From: Flavobacterium sp.
GTDB taxonomy: Bacteria; Bacteroidota; Bacteroidia; Flavobacteriales; Flavobacteriaceae
Length of the DNA: 64,000 bases
Direction: 5' to 3'
Assembly (NCBI GenBank): GCA_014379405.1
Contig: JACMLU010000016.1
Location: forward strand, 1 to 64,000
Under the pieces are notes generated by a model. That model ran no database searches. It had not been told where the DNA came from and worked only from the letters and a program-made list of their open reading frames with translations. Each line of letters opens with the position of its first letter. The first letter of the stretch is position 1. Position numbers and translations under genes: made by a program. Shown piece by piece: positions 1 to 9,519 of this stretch.

Positions 1-1
1 A

Positions 2-727
2 AATAATAAAATGAATACAACTTCCGATTTAAAAGTAGTGTACTTCCCATCCTGCATCAATAGGAGTATGGGCAAAAATAGTTTTCAAGCCGAAGACGAT
101 CTTCAATTGACGGAATTGACCCATCAATTGTTGCTTCGTGCTGGTTTTACGATAATCTATCCCGAAGCAATGGACACGCACTGTTGTGGGATGCCTTTTT
201 CGAGCAAAGGGTTTGCCGAAGCGAATCACGCCCAATCCAGCGCCTTGGAAACTGCACTTTTAAAAGCATCGGAAAACGGAAAATATCCTGTTTTGTATGA
301 TATGAGTCCCTGTTTTTACCATTCGAAAGAAAAATTTTCGAATATCATAAAAATTGTCGATCCCATCGAATTTATGTTGGATTTCGTGATGCCGCATTTG
401 ACTGTAAAAAACAAAAAAGATACCGTTGCCGTTTTCCCAGTTTGTTCGGTGAAAAAAATTGGAAAAATGGATCAGCTTCTTGCTCTATCCCAACTTTGTG
501 CCAATGAAGTAACGATGATTGACAGCAATTGTTGCGGTTTTGCAGGAGACAGGGGTTTCCTGATTCCTGAACTCAACGAACACGGATTACGTGATTTAAA
601 AACTCAAATTCCAGCCAATTGCAACGAAGGCTATTCCACAAGTAGAACTTGTGAAATAGGATTGGAAAATATCAGCGGCATTGATTTTAAATCGATTTTT
701 TATTTGATTGAGGAAGTGACGAGGTAG
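2..727 (+). CDS. D-lactate dehydrogenase-type FAD/Fe-S oxidoreductase, C-terminal part (cut by window edge)
   Basis: The reading frame is open to the left edge, with no stop before the ATG at 11, so this is the end of a longer gene rather than a complete 238-residue protein. Two cysteine-rich CCG signatures are visible (DTHCCGMPF and DSNCCGFAGDRGF). They are typical of the C-terminal Fe-S binding domain of large FAD-linked D-lactate or glycolate dehydrogenases and of LutA/GlpC-like subunits. The opening VVYFPSCINRSMG matches the start of that domain in the roughly 900-residue bacterial D-lactate dehydrogenases, as I recall the family. It probably passes electrons from a 2-hydroxy acid to the respiratory chain at the inner membrane. 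The substrate cannot be told from this half. No terminator is obvious after the stop. Confidence 0.75.
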   Translation, partial: NNKMNTTSDLKVVYFPSCINRSMGKNSFQAEDDLQLTELTHQLLLRAGFTIIYPEAMDTHCCGMPFSSKGFAEANHAQSSALETALLKASENGKYPVLYDMSPCFYHSKEKFSNIIKIVDPIEFMLDFVMPHLTVKNKKDTVAVFPVCSVKKIGKMDQLLALSQLCANEVTMIDSNCCGFAGDRGFLIPELNEHGLRDLKTQIPANCNEGYSTSRTCEIGLENISGIDFKSIFYLIEEVTR

Positions 728-880
728 TTGTTTAAATTCGCATAAGTAACTTATAATTAGGATTTAACACTTGTTAAATAGTTTTATTTGCGTATTTTAC
801 TGGGAACAAATGATTTAAATTTAATTATTAAGTTATATCATTTTAGTTGTTTTTTGTGTATGTAAAATGTTTTTTGTAAT

Positions 881-898
881 ATTGTGCACGGGCACAAT
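881..898. promoter_or_regulatory. Palindromic operator-like site upstream of the uronate operon
   Basis: The site reads ATTGTGC-ACGG-GCACAAT, two perfect 7-base arms around 4 bases. A nearly identical site in the same orientation relative to its downstream gene lies at 14533-14550. Its symmetry and GC-rich core in AT-rich DNA suggest a dimeric repressor or activator of LacI or GntR type. The regulator is not in the window. Confidence 0.55.
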
Positions 899-1054
899 AT
901 GATTTTTGTGAAATTTTATCTTTTTGGAATTCAGAGCAGTTATATTGTAGGTGTGTTGTGTTTTGCTTATTTGGCTTTTTATGCCTGGAAAGTAAGCGGA
1001 ATTCTAAGAAGTCAAGGAATTATTTTTGAAGAAAAAATCAGTGGTGGGCACTAA
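899..1054 (+). CDS. Possible 51-residue membrane peptide
   Basis: The ATG follows directly on the palindrome at 881-898. The 51 codons encode MIFVKFYLFG, then a hydrophobic stretch (about residues 8-30) and a charged tail ending EEKISGGH. The composition looks like a single-pass membrane peptide. It is much shorter than typical genes and I recognise no family. It could be a real small protein, a leader peptide of the carbohydrate operon, or chance. The start overlapping an operator-like site argues for caution. Confidence 0.25.
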   Translation: MIFVKFYLFGIQSSYIVGVLCFAYLAFYAWKVSGILRSQGIIFEEKISGGH

Positions 1055-1146
1055 ATATAATAAGTTCAAATCAACAATTTGTGTCCAATAATTATTAAAA
1101 TATTAATTTAGTTGGTCACTAAAAAATAATGCATCTAACCATATTT

Positions 1147-3747
1147 ATGAAAACTAAATTCAAAAAATCAATCTTAATTTTAACTTTATTTGGGTTTCTA
1201 CAAATAGAAGCACAATCGATTTATCAAAATCCAAAGTTTACTATTGAGGAACGGGTAAGTGATTTGGTTTCACAAATGACCTTGGACGAAAAAATAAGTC
1301 AAATGGTGAACAATTCCCCTGCAATTAAACGGTTGGATATTCCTGCATACAATTGGTGGAATGAAACCTTGCATGGAGTTGCTCGTAGTCCGTATAAAGT
1401 AACATCCTATCCGCAAGCTATTGCAATGGCAGCAACTTGGGACATAAATTCTTTGCATACAATGGCAGATTATTGTGCTGTTGAAGGTCGTGCCATTTTT
1501 AATGATTCACGGAAAAAAGGAAAATCAGGAATCTATTTAGGATTGACCTATTGGACGCCCAATATCAATATTTTTCGTGACCCACGTTGGGGACGTGGCC
1601 AAGAAACATACGGAGAAGACCCATTTTTGACAGGTTCTCTTGGGAAATCATTTGTAGATGGGCTTGAAGGGAACGATCCTGTATATCTCAAAGCATCGGC
1701 TTGTGCCAAACACTTTGCAGTGCATAGTGGCCCTGAATGGAGTAGAAGTACTTACAATGCAAAAGTATCCAACTACGATTTATGGGATACGTATTTGCCT
1801 GCGTTTAGAGACTTGATTGTCGATGCTAAAGTTAGTGGGGTTATGTGCGCTTACAACCAATTTGAAGGTCAGCCTTGTTGTGGAAATGATAAATTAATGC
1901 AGGATATCCTTCGAAAAGACTGGAAATTTACAGGTTATGTAACTTCGGATTGTGGGGGAATTGGAATGTTTTGGAAAACACACAAGACGCATACAACTAA
2001 AGAATTAGCTGCTTCAGATGCTGTTTTAAATGGTACGGATTGCGAATGTTCTGGAGATCCCACTTACAAAGCATTGCAAAATGCCGTTGTTCAAGGATTG
2101 CTAACAGAAGAACAAATAACCACCTCGGTAAAACGATTATTTACGATACGTTTTCGTCTTGGAATGTTCGATTCTGATGAGATTGTTCCTTTAGGTAAAG
2201 TTGATATTTCAGCTTTAGAAAGCCCTGATCACAAAGCTCACGCATTGAAAATGGCGCAACAGTCCATAGTTTTACTTAAGAATGAGAATAATTTACTGCC
2301 ATTGAGCAAAAAATTAAAAAAGATAGCTTTAGTTGGTCCGAATGCGAATGACAAAGCGGTAATGTTGGCAAATTATTACGGCTATCCTTCACACGTTTCT
2401 ACCGTTTTAGAAGGAATGAAAGCGAAGGTAGGCAACAAAATTTTATTCGAACAAGGTTTAACTTTAGTGGACAACAAAGTATTTAAGTCTTCATATAATT
2501 CTAAATTATTTAAGGTAAATGGTATTGAAGGTTTTGCAGCTTCTTATTTTCAGAATACAAAGTTTGAGGGAGAACCAACCATTAAAAAAATGGATAAAAA
2601 AGTAGATTTTCAGTGGGGAGATGGTCAAATGATTGATGGTAAAATTATTACTCGAGATATCTCTGTTAGATGGAATTCAACTTATACTCCTCTTAAAACT
2701 CAAGAAGTTACTTTTAGTTTGATGGGTGATGATCGTGCGTTTCTATATATCGATGGAAAGAAAGTGATTGAAACGGATTTAAAAAATTCCTATTACACTT
2801 TTAATGCTGAAAGAGGTAGAAAATACGAAATTAAGTTAGAATACATTCAGCACAATGACAATTCAGAGGTGAAATTTGATATGGGAATAATTGAAACATT
2901 AAGTCCTCAAGCAATTGCCTCAAGGGTAAAAGAAGCTGATGTTATTGTTTTTGTAGGCGGAATATCAGCTCAACTTGAAGGCGAATCAATGCCGGTTTCA
3001 GTTGATGGTTTCAAGGGAGGTGATAGAACAAATATTAATTTACCTCTAGTTCAAACAGAATTGATGAAAGCTTTGAAAGCAACTGGAAAACCAGTAGTTT
3101 TCGTAAATATGTCTGGTAGTGCAATGGGGTTTGAATGGGAAGCGTCTAATATTCCTGCCATTATTCAAGGATGGTATGCAGGACAAGACGGAGGGCAGGC
3201 CATTGCCGATGTGTTGTTTGGGGATTATAATCCAGCGGGTCGTTTGCCAGTTACTTTCTACAAAAATGTAAGTGGCCTACCTGATTTTGAAGATTACAGT
3301 ATGGAAAATCGTACCTATCGGTATTACAAGGGAGAACCTTTGTATCCTTTTGGATTTGGTCTTAGCTATACCCATTTTAAGTATTCAAACTTAGAAATTC
3401 CATCTGTATTAAAAATCAATTCCGATTTGAAAGTAAATGTAACTATTAAAAATAATGGTAAAAGAGATGGGGACGAAGTCGTTCAATTGTATGTTTCACA
3501 TAAAAATACAGGTTTGAAAGTTCCTATTCGTACACTAAAAGGTTTTCAACGTATCAATTTAAAGGCGGGTGAATCCAAAATTGTATCTTTTGATTTAGCA
3601 CCAAAAGACCTTGCTATTATCGATGTGGATGGAAAAAGCATTCAATTGGCTGGTGAAATCGAAATTTCGGTTGGTGGTAGTCAACCCAATGAAAATTCAA
3701 TTATGAATGGTTATACTATTCAAAAAACAATAAAAATTGTAAAATAA
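1147..3747 (+). CDS. Secreted glycoside hydrolase family 3 with PA14 insert
   Basis: This is a GH3 beta-glycosidase (beta-glucosidase or beta-xylosidase class), exported to the periplasm or cell surface. In numbering from the upstream ATG at 1129, the N-terminal barrel shows FRDPRWGRGQETYGEDP (about 149-165), KHF (194-196) and the catalytic nucleophile Asp274 in VTSDCGG. A PA14-like domain (about 465-600, with MGDDRAFLYIDGKK) splits the C-terminal alpha/beta domain, as in many xylosidase/glucosidase members. A fibronectin III-like end closes the protein. I prefer the ATG at 1147 because it gives a clean signal peptide (MKTKFKKSILIL). It is the first gene of a same-strand cluster ending in kduD, and probably removes neutral sugars from a uronate-bearing glycan. 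Exact substrate specificity cannot be read from sequence alone. Confidence 0.9.
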   Translation: MKTKFKKSILILTLFGFLQIEAQSIYQNPKFTIEERVSDLVSQMTLDEKISQMVNNSPAIKRLDIPAYNWWNETLHGVARSPYKVTSYPQAIAMAATWDINSLHTMADYCAVEGRAIFNDSRKKGKSGIYLGLTYWTPNINIFRDPRWGRGQETYGEDPFLTGSLGKSFVDGLEGNDPVYLKASACAKHFAVHSGPEWSRSTYNAKVSNYDLWDTYLPAFRDLIVDAKVSGVMCAYNQFEGQPCCGNDKLMQDILRKDWKFTGYVTSDCGGIGMFWKTHKTHTTKELAASDAVLNGTDCECSGDPTYKALQNAVVQGLLTEEQITTSVKRLFTIRFRLGMFDSDEIVPLGKVDISALESPDHKAHALKMAQQSIVLLKNENNLLPLSKKLKKIALVGPNANDKAVMLANYYGYPSHVSTVLEGMKAKVGNKILFEQGLTLVDNKVFKSSYNSKLFKVNGIEGFAASYFQNTKFEGEPTIKKMDKKVDFQWGDGQMIDGKIITRDISVRWNSTYTPLKTQEVTFSLMGDDRAFLYIDGKKVIETDLKNSYYTFNAERGRKYEIKLEYIQHNDNSEVKFDMGIIETLSPQAIASRVKEADVIVFVGGISAQLEGESMPVSVDGFKGGDRTNINLPLVQTELMKALKATGKPVVFVNMSGSAMGFEWEASNIPAIIQGWYAGQDGGQAIADVLFGDYNPAGRLPVTFYKNVSGLPDFEDYSMENRTYRYYKGEPLYPFGFGLSYTHFKYSNLEIPSVLKINSDLKVNVTIKNNGKRDGDEVVQLYVSHKNTGLKVPIRTLKGFQRINLKAGESKIVSFDLAPKDLAIIDVDGKSIQLAGEIEISVGGSQPNENSIMNGYTIQKTIKIVK

Positions 3748-3771
3748 TTTAAGAATAGAAATAAAAATAAA

Positions 3772-5946
3772 ATGAAAAATAATGCCTTCAAAAAAGTAAT
3801 AGTACTATTAGTAATTATTACGAGTTCATTTACTCAATATACTTTTGCCCAAAACAATTCAACTAGAAAAAGTTTTTTTCTATCTGATTCTGAAAGAACA
3901 CGACTCAAAACAGCACCGTCGACATCGCCAACTGCCGCCTATTTGACAAGTATGCAGGCAAGAGTTTATAAAAGAGCTAATTCAATAAGTTTTGATGATA
4001 AATCCGTTTCTACTGAATGGTGGCATCATGCTTCCGAGTATTTGACGGATGCAGCATTAATCCATGCGATTCGCCCTTCTGAAAAATCTGATGCTTGGCT
4101 TAGAGCTAGTATTTTAGAAATTGTGAGAAGACCAAATGTAGACTGGACAGGTCCAGGTTTTAGAGGAGGTGGTGATGGGCCAATTTTTGGAACTTTAGAA
4201 ACAGCACATCTTGCTTGGGGTGTTGGCTTGGCGTTTGATATGTCATCTGATTTGTTTTCTTCTAGCGAAACAGAAGAAATTAAGGTTGCAATTAGAGAAA
4301 AAGGGTTGATTCCTTGTAAAAGGTATTTGGATAAAACCAGTTTTTATCACAATTGGAATTGTGTATTATTAGCTGGTTATTCTGTATCTGCTGCAGTTTT
4401 AGAGGATGAGGAGTCTATTAAATTTGCCAATGCTTGGATGCCCATAGCCATTGATCATTTTCAAAAAGACGGAAGTTATGGTGAGTCTTTACAATATGGA
4501 AATTATGCGGCCTATTCCATTATGGTTGCCCAAGAAGCATTATTACGCTATAGTAATTCTAAAGGAATTAATAAATCAATAACTTTAGATCCTTACGGTA
4601 AAATTGTTAATTGGTCTGCTTATGCATTCGTATATAAAAAACCAATTTCAGGTTGGCCAATAATGGATTGGCCTAGTACGGTAAATTTTGGCGACAGTGG
4701 TTCTATTTTTCGCCCATCTGGAGATTTGTTGATTCATATCGCTACCCGTGCCAAGAAAGAATTGCCACAAGAAGCGGGTATTGCAAGTTGGTTATTTAAT
4801 ACATTATATACTCCAAACGAGCCGGGTCCTCACGATTTGGCGAGTTTTGGTTTTGTAAATGATTTTGGTTTTCTTACAGTGATGATGCTTGCCGATGCAG
4901 CAGCTCCAATTTTACCAATGGAAGCTAAATTTCCTTTGACTAAAGATTTTACTGGTGGAGATGTTTTTGCTCGAGATTCTTGGGAAGGTTCTACAACTTT
5001 AGCCAGTAGAGTTCCGGGTGTAGAGCGTCATGCAGTAGCACATGTTCATGGAGATGTCAATAGTTTTGTATTGATGCATAACAAGGAGCGATTATTAGTA
5101 GATCCTGGGCACACCTGTTATCGCGAATTGACTCGTGAATTGGATGTGAGTTCAGAAACCCATAACACTTGTACGTTCGAAACTGTTAGAAAGGATAATG
5201 TTCCCGCCAGGAAACTAATTCAAGTGATGTCGAATAAAGAAGGAGGTTCAAATCGTAAGCTAAATCAGGTTGATAATTTGCCTGTAGGAACTCCTCCAGT
5301 AGATTTGTTAGGTGAAAAATTAATTACTTCCAGAGTTGGAAATGTATCGATAATAGGTGCTGATGCCGCCGCATTGTATGGAGCACCACTTACTAATTAT
5401 TCCCGTTTTTTAGTCCTTTGTGGCTCACATACTTTATTTGTAGTCGATCACATCAGTGCTGATGAACCCATTAAAACCACTTGGAACTTTTTGTTAAACA
5501 ATAGAGACGGTTTGTTGGACTTGCAATTAAACCGAAATGATAATAGTATTTCAGCCCAAAGGGGAAATGCAGGAATCGTAATTAAACATAATGCAAATGA
5601 TAGAATCAATGGACCAATATATGCATTAATGCACGATGCTTATCATGTGCTTCCTAATCAAAGTATTTCAGAAGGCGAGTCTGGCTCTGCAATTTTGATG
5701 AGATGGCAGGAACCTGAAGCTTCTAAAGAAAGAACAGTGGTACATACCATGGCTTTTGATGATCCTGCAGCAATGAAATCATGGGAAACAAATAAAGAAA
5801 ATAACATCTACACGATAAAAAATAATGATAGAAAAGAAAATTGGATACTAACCGTAGCCAATGATGGAACACTAGATATCAAAGAGGGTGTTTCTGGAAA
5901 ATCATATAAAGTTTCTCAGAAAGACGGCGTTTGGACTCTAAAATAG
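3772..5946 (+). CDS. Heparinase II/III-family polysaccharide lyase-like protein
   Basis: This is a 724-residue exported protein with a signal peptide ending near TFAQ. It has the two-part architecture of heparinase II/III-type lyases: an alpha/alpha toroid followed by a beta-sandwich domain. Visible motifs are FYHNWN (191-196), YGESLQY (236-242) and a histidine-rich ERHAVAHVHGD stretch at about 417-427. These are in the places where such lyases keep their Asn, Tyr and His catalytic residues. Beta-elimination at a uronic acid would create the unsaturated ends that the GH88/105-like neighbour and KduI/KduD could process. The gene starts 24 bp after the GH3 stop, so it is probably co-transcribed. 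The polysaccharide lyase family number and substrate (pectin-like, glucuronan or glycosaminoglycan-like) remain open. Confidence 0.8.
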   Translation: MKNNAFKKVIVLLVIITSSFTQYTFAQNNSTRKSFFLSDSERTRLKTAPSTSPTAAYLTSMQARVYKRANSISFDDKSVSTEWWHHASEYLTDAALIHAIRPSEKSDAWLRASILEIVRRPNVDWTGPGFRGGGDGPIFGTLETAHLAWGVGLAFDMSSDLFSSSETEEIKVAIREKGLIPCKRYLDKTSFYHNWNCVLLAGYSVSAAVLEDEESIKFANAWMPIAIDHFQKDGSYGESLQYGNYAAYSIMVAQEALLRYSNSKGINKSITLDPYGKIVNWSAYAFVYKKPISGWPIMDWPSTVNFGDSGSIFRPSGDLLIHIATRAKKELPQEAGIASWLFNTLYTPNEPGPHDLASFGFVNDFGFLTVMMLADAAAPILPMEAKFPLTKDFTGGDVFARDSWEGSTTLASRVPGVERHAVAHVHGDVNSFVLMHNKERLLVDPGHTCYRELTRELDVSSETHNTCTFETVRKDNVPARKLIQVMSNKEGGSNRKLNQVDNLPVGTPPVDLLGEKLITSRVGNVSIIGADAAALYGAPLTNYSRFLVLCGSHTLFVVDHISADEPIKTTWNFLLNNRDGLLDLQLNRNDNSISAQRGNAGIVIKHNANDRINGPIYALMHDAYHVLPNQSISEGESGSAILMRWQEPEASKERTVVHTMAFDDPAAMKSWETNKENNIYTIKNNDRKENWILTVANDGTLDIKEGVSGKSYKVSQKDGVWTLK

Positions 5947-5977
5947 TGAAAAAAAACAATCATAATTTATTTAAAAT

Positions 5978-7087
5978 ATGAAAATAGTAACTCGATTTAT
6001 ACTGCTGAATTGTTTGTTTCTTCATTTTGTCTCAGCACAAGCTCAAACTAGTATTGAAAAATTCATTTCTTCCAATGACAAACACCTTGATTATACGGGA
6101 AGAGTTGGTTTTTCAAATTCTAACGCTGAATTTTATTGGTCAGGTACAAGTGTCAGTATAAATGTAAAAGGGACTAAAGACGTTAAAGTTTTATTGGATG
6201 TTAAAAGAGATTTTAATTATTATTATGCTATTGTTGATGGTAATACAAGTGATTTAAAAAAAATAAAAGTTGGTGTAGGTAAAAAAATGTACACTTTAGC
6301 CACCTTTTCGGATCTAAAAAAGCATCATATCGAATTAGTAAAAATCACCAACACAGACGATAATACTACTTATTTTTATGGTTTTGAAATCGATAAAAAC
6401 GGAAGTATCCTTAAATCGAATAAAGAAAAAAAGCGAAAGTTAGAGTTTTTTGGAGATTCCATAACCTGTGGTCATGGCGTTGATGTACCTGTAGATAGTA
6501 CTGATTCTGGTGCCCCTAAATATTTTAATAATTATAAATCCTATGATGCTATCACTGCAAGATACTTTAATGCCCAGTATCATTGTACGGCCAAAAGCGG
6601 AATAGGGATAACTGTGAGTTGGTTTCCACAAATTATGCCTGAAATATATGATCGTGTGAATCCCAATGATTCGAATTCCAAATGGAATTTTTCAAGCTAT
6701 ATTCCAGATATTGTTGTGGTCAATTTGTATCAAAATGATAGTTGGATTGTCAATCAACCCAATAATGAAGAATTTAAAGCCCGTTTTGGCACTGTGAAAC
6801 CAACGGATGACTTTATGATAAAAGCCTATGCTGATTTTATTTCAAAAATCCGAACCAAATATCCAAAGGCACAAATAATTTGTTGTTTGGGGAACATGGA
6901 TATCGTAAAAGAAGGGTCAAAATGGCCAGGTATTGTAGATGCTGCAGTTACAACGTTAAATGACAATAAAATAACCACCCATTATTTTTCTTATAAAAAT
7001 ACAAATGGTCATCCAAAAGTAAAGGAGCAACAAGCGATGGCAGATGATTTGATTGAGTTTATAAAGAAACAGAAATATTGGAAATAA
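5978..7087 (+). CDS. Secreted SGNH esterase, carbohydrate esterase family 2-like
   Basis: The 369-residue protein has a signal peptide (MKIVTRFILLN to about AQAQ). A beta-sandwich domain (about 35-140) precedes an SGNH hydrolase domain, which is the CE2 acetyl-esterase layout. The nucleophile serine is in FFGDSITCGHG (about 157-167). VVNLYQND looks like the Asn block, and the NGHP motif near 342-345 supplies the likely catalytic His. CE2 enzymes remove acetyl groups from xylan, mannan or similar glycans. Here the gene sits between a lyase-like and a uronyl hydrolase-like gene, so deacetylation of the same polymer before further cutting is a reasonable inference. It overlaps the next gene by about 10 bp, consistent with translational coupling. 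Confidence 0.82.
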   Translation: MKIVTRFILLNCLFLHFVSAQAQTSIEKFISSNDKHLDYTGRVGFSNSNAEFYWSGTSVSINVKGTKDVKVLLDVKRDFNYYYAIVDGNTSDLKKIKVGVGKKMYTLATFSDLKKHHIELVKITNTDDNTTYFYGFEIDKNGSILKSNKEKKRKLEFFGDSITCGHGVDVPVDSTDSGAPKYFNNYKSYDAITARYFNAQYHCTAKSGIGITVSWFPQIMPEIYDRVNPNDSNSKWNFSSYIPDIVVVNLYQNDSWIVNQPNNEEFKARFGTVKPTDDFMIKAYADFISKIRTKYPKAQIICCLGNMDIVKEGSKWPGIVDAAVTTLNDNKITTHYFSYKNTNGHPKVKEQQAMADDLIEFIKKQKYWK

Positions 7088-8616
7088 TTCGCTTCAGCAA
7101 AGAAATTACAACCTATCCTCGAAGAGAATGGGTCAAGAAAATGGCACTGTTCGGTATTGTATTGTCGGCTGTTCCTTCGAATCTATTTGCCATTGGAAAA
7201 AAAAAGAAAAATCAATGGTTGCTTGCTACGGTTTCAAATAAAAACAACAATCCTCTTCCCATCAATAAATCAATCCCTTTTGATTGGAATTATGCCGAAA
7301 TTCCCTCAGATGGCGAGGGATTAAAGTTGACTTGGTCTATTAATGAAAAAGATTTGGGGGTTAAGAATTTATATCTGAGAATTTCTTCGGCTACAGACAT
7401 TAGAGAAGATGTATCGATTACTGTTGTATTAGCCAAAAGCAGAATGGTAATTGCAAAATTCAAAATGGATTTTGCACATTATTTTCAGCCTTTTCAGATT
7501 TTAATACAGCCCGAATATCAGCACCAAGTTTTCTCGGAAGGAGTTTTTTTGACTAAAACGATAGGCGTAAAACCCTTATGGATTCTTATTGGTAATGATA
7601 ATAAAACGCCTGAAATACTTTCTCCACATTTGTTTTTGTCTAATAGTTTTAAAGAATACAATCAATGGAAAAAAAGATTATTGTCATTAGATTCCATTCA
7701 AACCTTTGGTTGGATGGAAGGCTGTGTTTTAGATGGGATTTATGATTGTTTAAAAAAGGATGGAGAGTATTCTAAAGTTTTTATTACTCATTTGAATAAA
7801 TATTTTGACCAAAATAATTTTTTTTATGAAGGATATAATAACGAAAAACTTGAAAACATCATTAATAATGTAGAGAGTTTATTGCCATTTGCGATGTTGG
7901 CAAAAGCAAATCCGAATCATCCTGCCATTCAGAAAGCTATTGATTTTTGTATTTATAATGCGGATGAAAATGGAAATATAACCGACGAAAAAAACGGAAA
8001 AAGGATTGCCAAAACTGAAGAATGTTACACCGTTTCCTATCCCTTGGCTATGTTGAGCACCCAGTATAATCGTCCAGAACTAATGAGTTTATCCATTTCC
8101 ACTCTGAAATATCGATATCAATACCTTGAAAGTGATAGTCAAGTGTATCAGCGAATGATTATTCCTAAGGACAAATATTTTAGCAATTGGGGAAGAGGAA
8201 TTGTATGGCTTTTATTGGGAAGCGTAAAAACAATACCTTTGCTTCCTGAGGGGGAAGATAAAGAATGGTTGAAAAGTGAATTGAAAAAAACGGTGGAGAT
8301 GGTTTTAAGCCTCCAACAAGATAACGGATTGTGGTATTGTTTTATCAATGATTCTAAAACGGGTATAGAAACATCAGGTTCTGCTGGAATTGCAGCTGCA
8401 CTTGCTTATGGATATAAAAATGGATTGTTGAATAAGAAATCTAAAGAAGCAGCTCATAAAACTTGGGAGGGCTTAAGTCCATATATTACTGCCGATGGGT
8501 TATTGACTGTTTCAAGTCAGGTCAATAAAGGGGGGGAGATTCTGCAAAGAGACGGTTTTAGAGTAATTTCAAATTATACTCTTGGATTTTTAGGAATTTT
8601 GGAATCCGCTATTTAA
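7078..8616 (+). CDS. GH88/GH105-like unsaturated uronyl hydrolase
   Basis: Translation from a TTG at 7078 gives 512 residues. The C-terminal two thirds resemble the alpha/alpha-barrel of unsaturated rhamnogalacturonyl/glucuronyl hydrolases, with GWMEG near 212 and WGRGIVWLLLG near 371. This class hydrates the 4,5-double bond of a lyase-made uronate and releases it. The first in-frame ATG (7141) would leave a signal with no n-region. The upstream part contains PRREWVKKMALFGIVLSA, which resembles a twin-arginine signal, so a non-ATG start is likely. An extra N-terminal region of about 180 residues precedes the barrel. The gene overlaps the esterase by 10 bp and lies 31 bp before kduI, so it belongs to the same operon. 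Confidence 0.75.
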   Translation: MEIIRFSKEITTYPRREWVKKMALFGIVLSAVPSNLFAIGKKKKNQWLLATVSNKNNNPLPINKSIPFDWNYAEIPSDGEGLKLTWSINEKDLGVKNLYLRISSATDIREDVSITVVLAKSRMVIAKFKMDFAHYFQPFQILIQPEYQHQVFSEGVFLTKTIGVKPLWILIGNDNKTPEILSPHLFLSNSFKEYNQWKKRLLSLDSIQTFGWMEGCVLDGIYDCLKKDGEYSKVFITHLNKYFDQNNFFYEGYNNEKLENIINNVESLLPFAMLAKANPNHPAIQKAIDFCIYNADENGNITDEKNGKRIAKTEECYTVSYPLAMLSTQYNRPELMSLSISTLKYRYQYLESDSQVYQRMIIPKDKYFSNWGRGIVWLLLGSVKTIPLLPEGEDKEWLKSELKKTVEMVLSLQQDNGLWYCFINDSKTGIETSGSAGIAAALAYGYKNGLLNKKSKEAAHKTWEGLSPYITADGLLTVSSQVNKGGEILQRDGFRVISNYTLGFLGILESAI

Positions 8617-8647
8617 TAAAGTAAATTAAAACAATAAAATAAAGAAT

Positions 8648-9487
8648 ATGCACACATCTTACGAATCAAGATATGCTTCAAGCCCACAAGCTGTAAAGCA
8701 CTATGACACAAAACAATTAAGAAATGAATTCCTGATTGACAATTTAATGAAAGAAGGGGAAATTACTTTTACCTACTCTCATTACGATAGATATATTGCG
8801 GGTTCCGCAGTGCCTTTGACTCCACTTACACTCGAAACCATTGATGTTCTTAAAATGCCCAATTTTTTGGACAGAAGAGAAATGGGAATTATCAATGTGG
8901 GAGGAAATGGTTCTGTTTTAGTTGAAGGCACTTCTTATGAATTAGGATTCAAAGATGCGCTGTACATTGGAAGTGGAAATGTGGAAGTCATTTTTAAAAG
9001 CGATGATGCCAAAAATCCAGCCAAGTTTTATATTAATTCGGCTCCTGCTCACACTAATTACCCCACCAAAAAAGTAAGTTTAGCAGAAGCCAACAAACTA
9101 CAATTGGGAACAATGGAAACGGCCAATCATCGTACCGTAAACCAAATGATTATTGGCGGAATCGTTACCACTTGTCAATTGCAAATGGGGATGACCGAAT
9201 TGAAACCAGGAAGCGTTTGGAACACGATGCCCGCTCATGTTCACGATCGTAGAATGGAAGTTTACTTTTATATGGACATTCCAGAAAATCAAGCCGTTTG
9301 TCACTTTATGGGAGAACCACAGGAAACAAGACATATTTGGATGAACAACCACCAAGCGGTTATTTCGCCACCTTGGTCTATCCATTCCGGTGCAGGAACC
9401 AGCAATTACACCTTTATTTGGGGAATGGCCGGAGAAAATCTTGACTATGGAGATATGGATGTTTGTAAAATAACAGAACTAAGATAA
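8648..9487 (+). CDS. kduI: 5-dehydro-4-deoxy-D-glucuronate isomerase
   Basis: KduI converts 5-keto-4-deoxyuronate (DKI), the open form of unsaturated uronate, into 3-deoxy-D-glycero-2,5-hexodiulosonate in the cytoplasm. The 279-residue length fits the family. The expected zinc ligands are visible as His197, His199 and Glu204 in PAHVHDRRMEVYFY and His246 in PPWSIHSGAG, one position shifted from the E. coli numbering I know. It is followed after 32 bp by kduD, the next enzyme of the pathway. The pair shows that the upstream lyase and hydrolase products are unsaturated uronates. The downstream KDG kinase and aldolase genes are not in the window. Confidence 0.96.
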   Translation: MHTSYESRYASSPQAVKHYDTKQLRNEFLIDNLMKEGEITFTYSHYDRYIAGSAVPLTPLTLETIDVLKMPNFLDRREMGIINVGGNGSVLVEGTSYELGFKDALYIGSGNVEVIFKSDDAKNPAKFYINSAPAHTNYPTKKVSLAEANKLQLGTMETANHRTVNQMIIGGIVTTCQLQMGMTELKPGSVWNTMPAHVHDRRMEVYFYMDIPENQAVCHFMGEPQETRHIWMNNHQAVISPPWSIHSGAGTSNYTFIWGMAGENLDYGDMDVCKITELR

Positions 9488-9519
9488 ACAACAATAAAAT
9501 AAACTTTAAAAATAGTATT

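Larger units (their letters stand above)
728..1128. other. Intergenic region ahead of the carbohydrate operon
   Basis: This gap of about 400 bases is very AT-rich. It holds a perfect spaced palindrome (881-898) and a 51-codon membrane ORF starting at 899. I see no convincing TAnnTTTG promoter, although the operon promoter should lie here. Confidence 0.5.
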
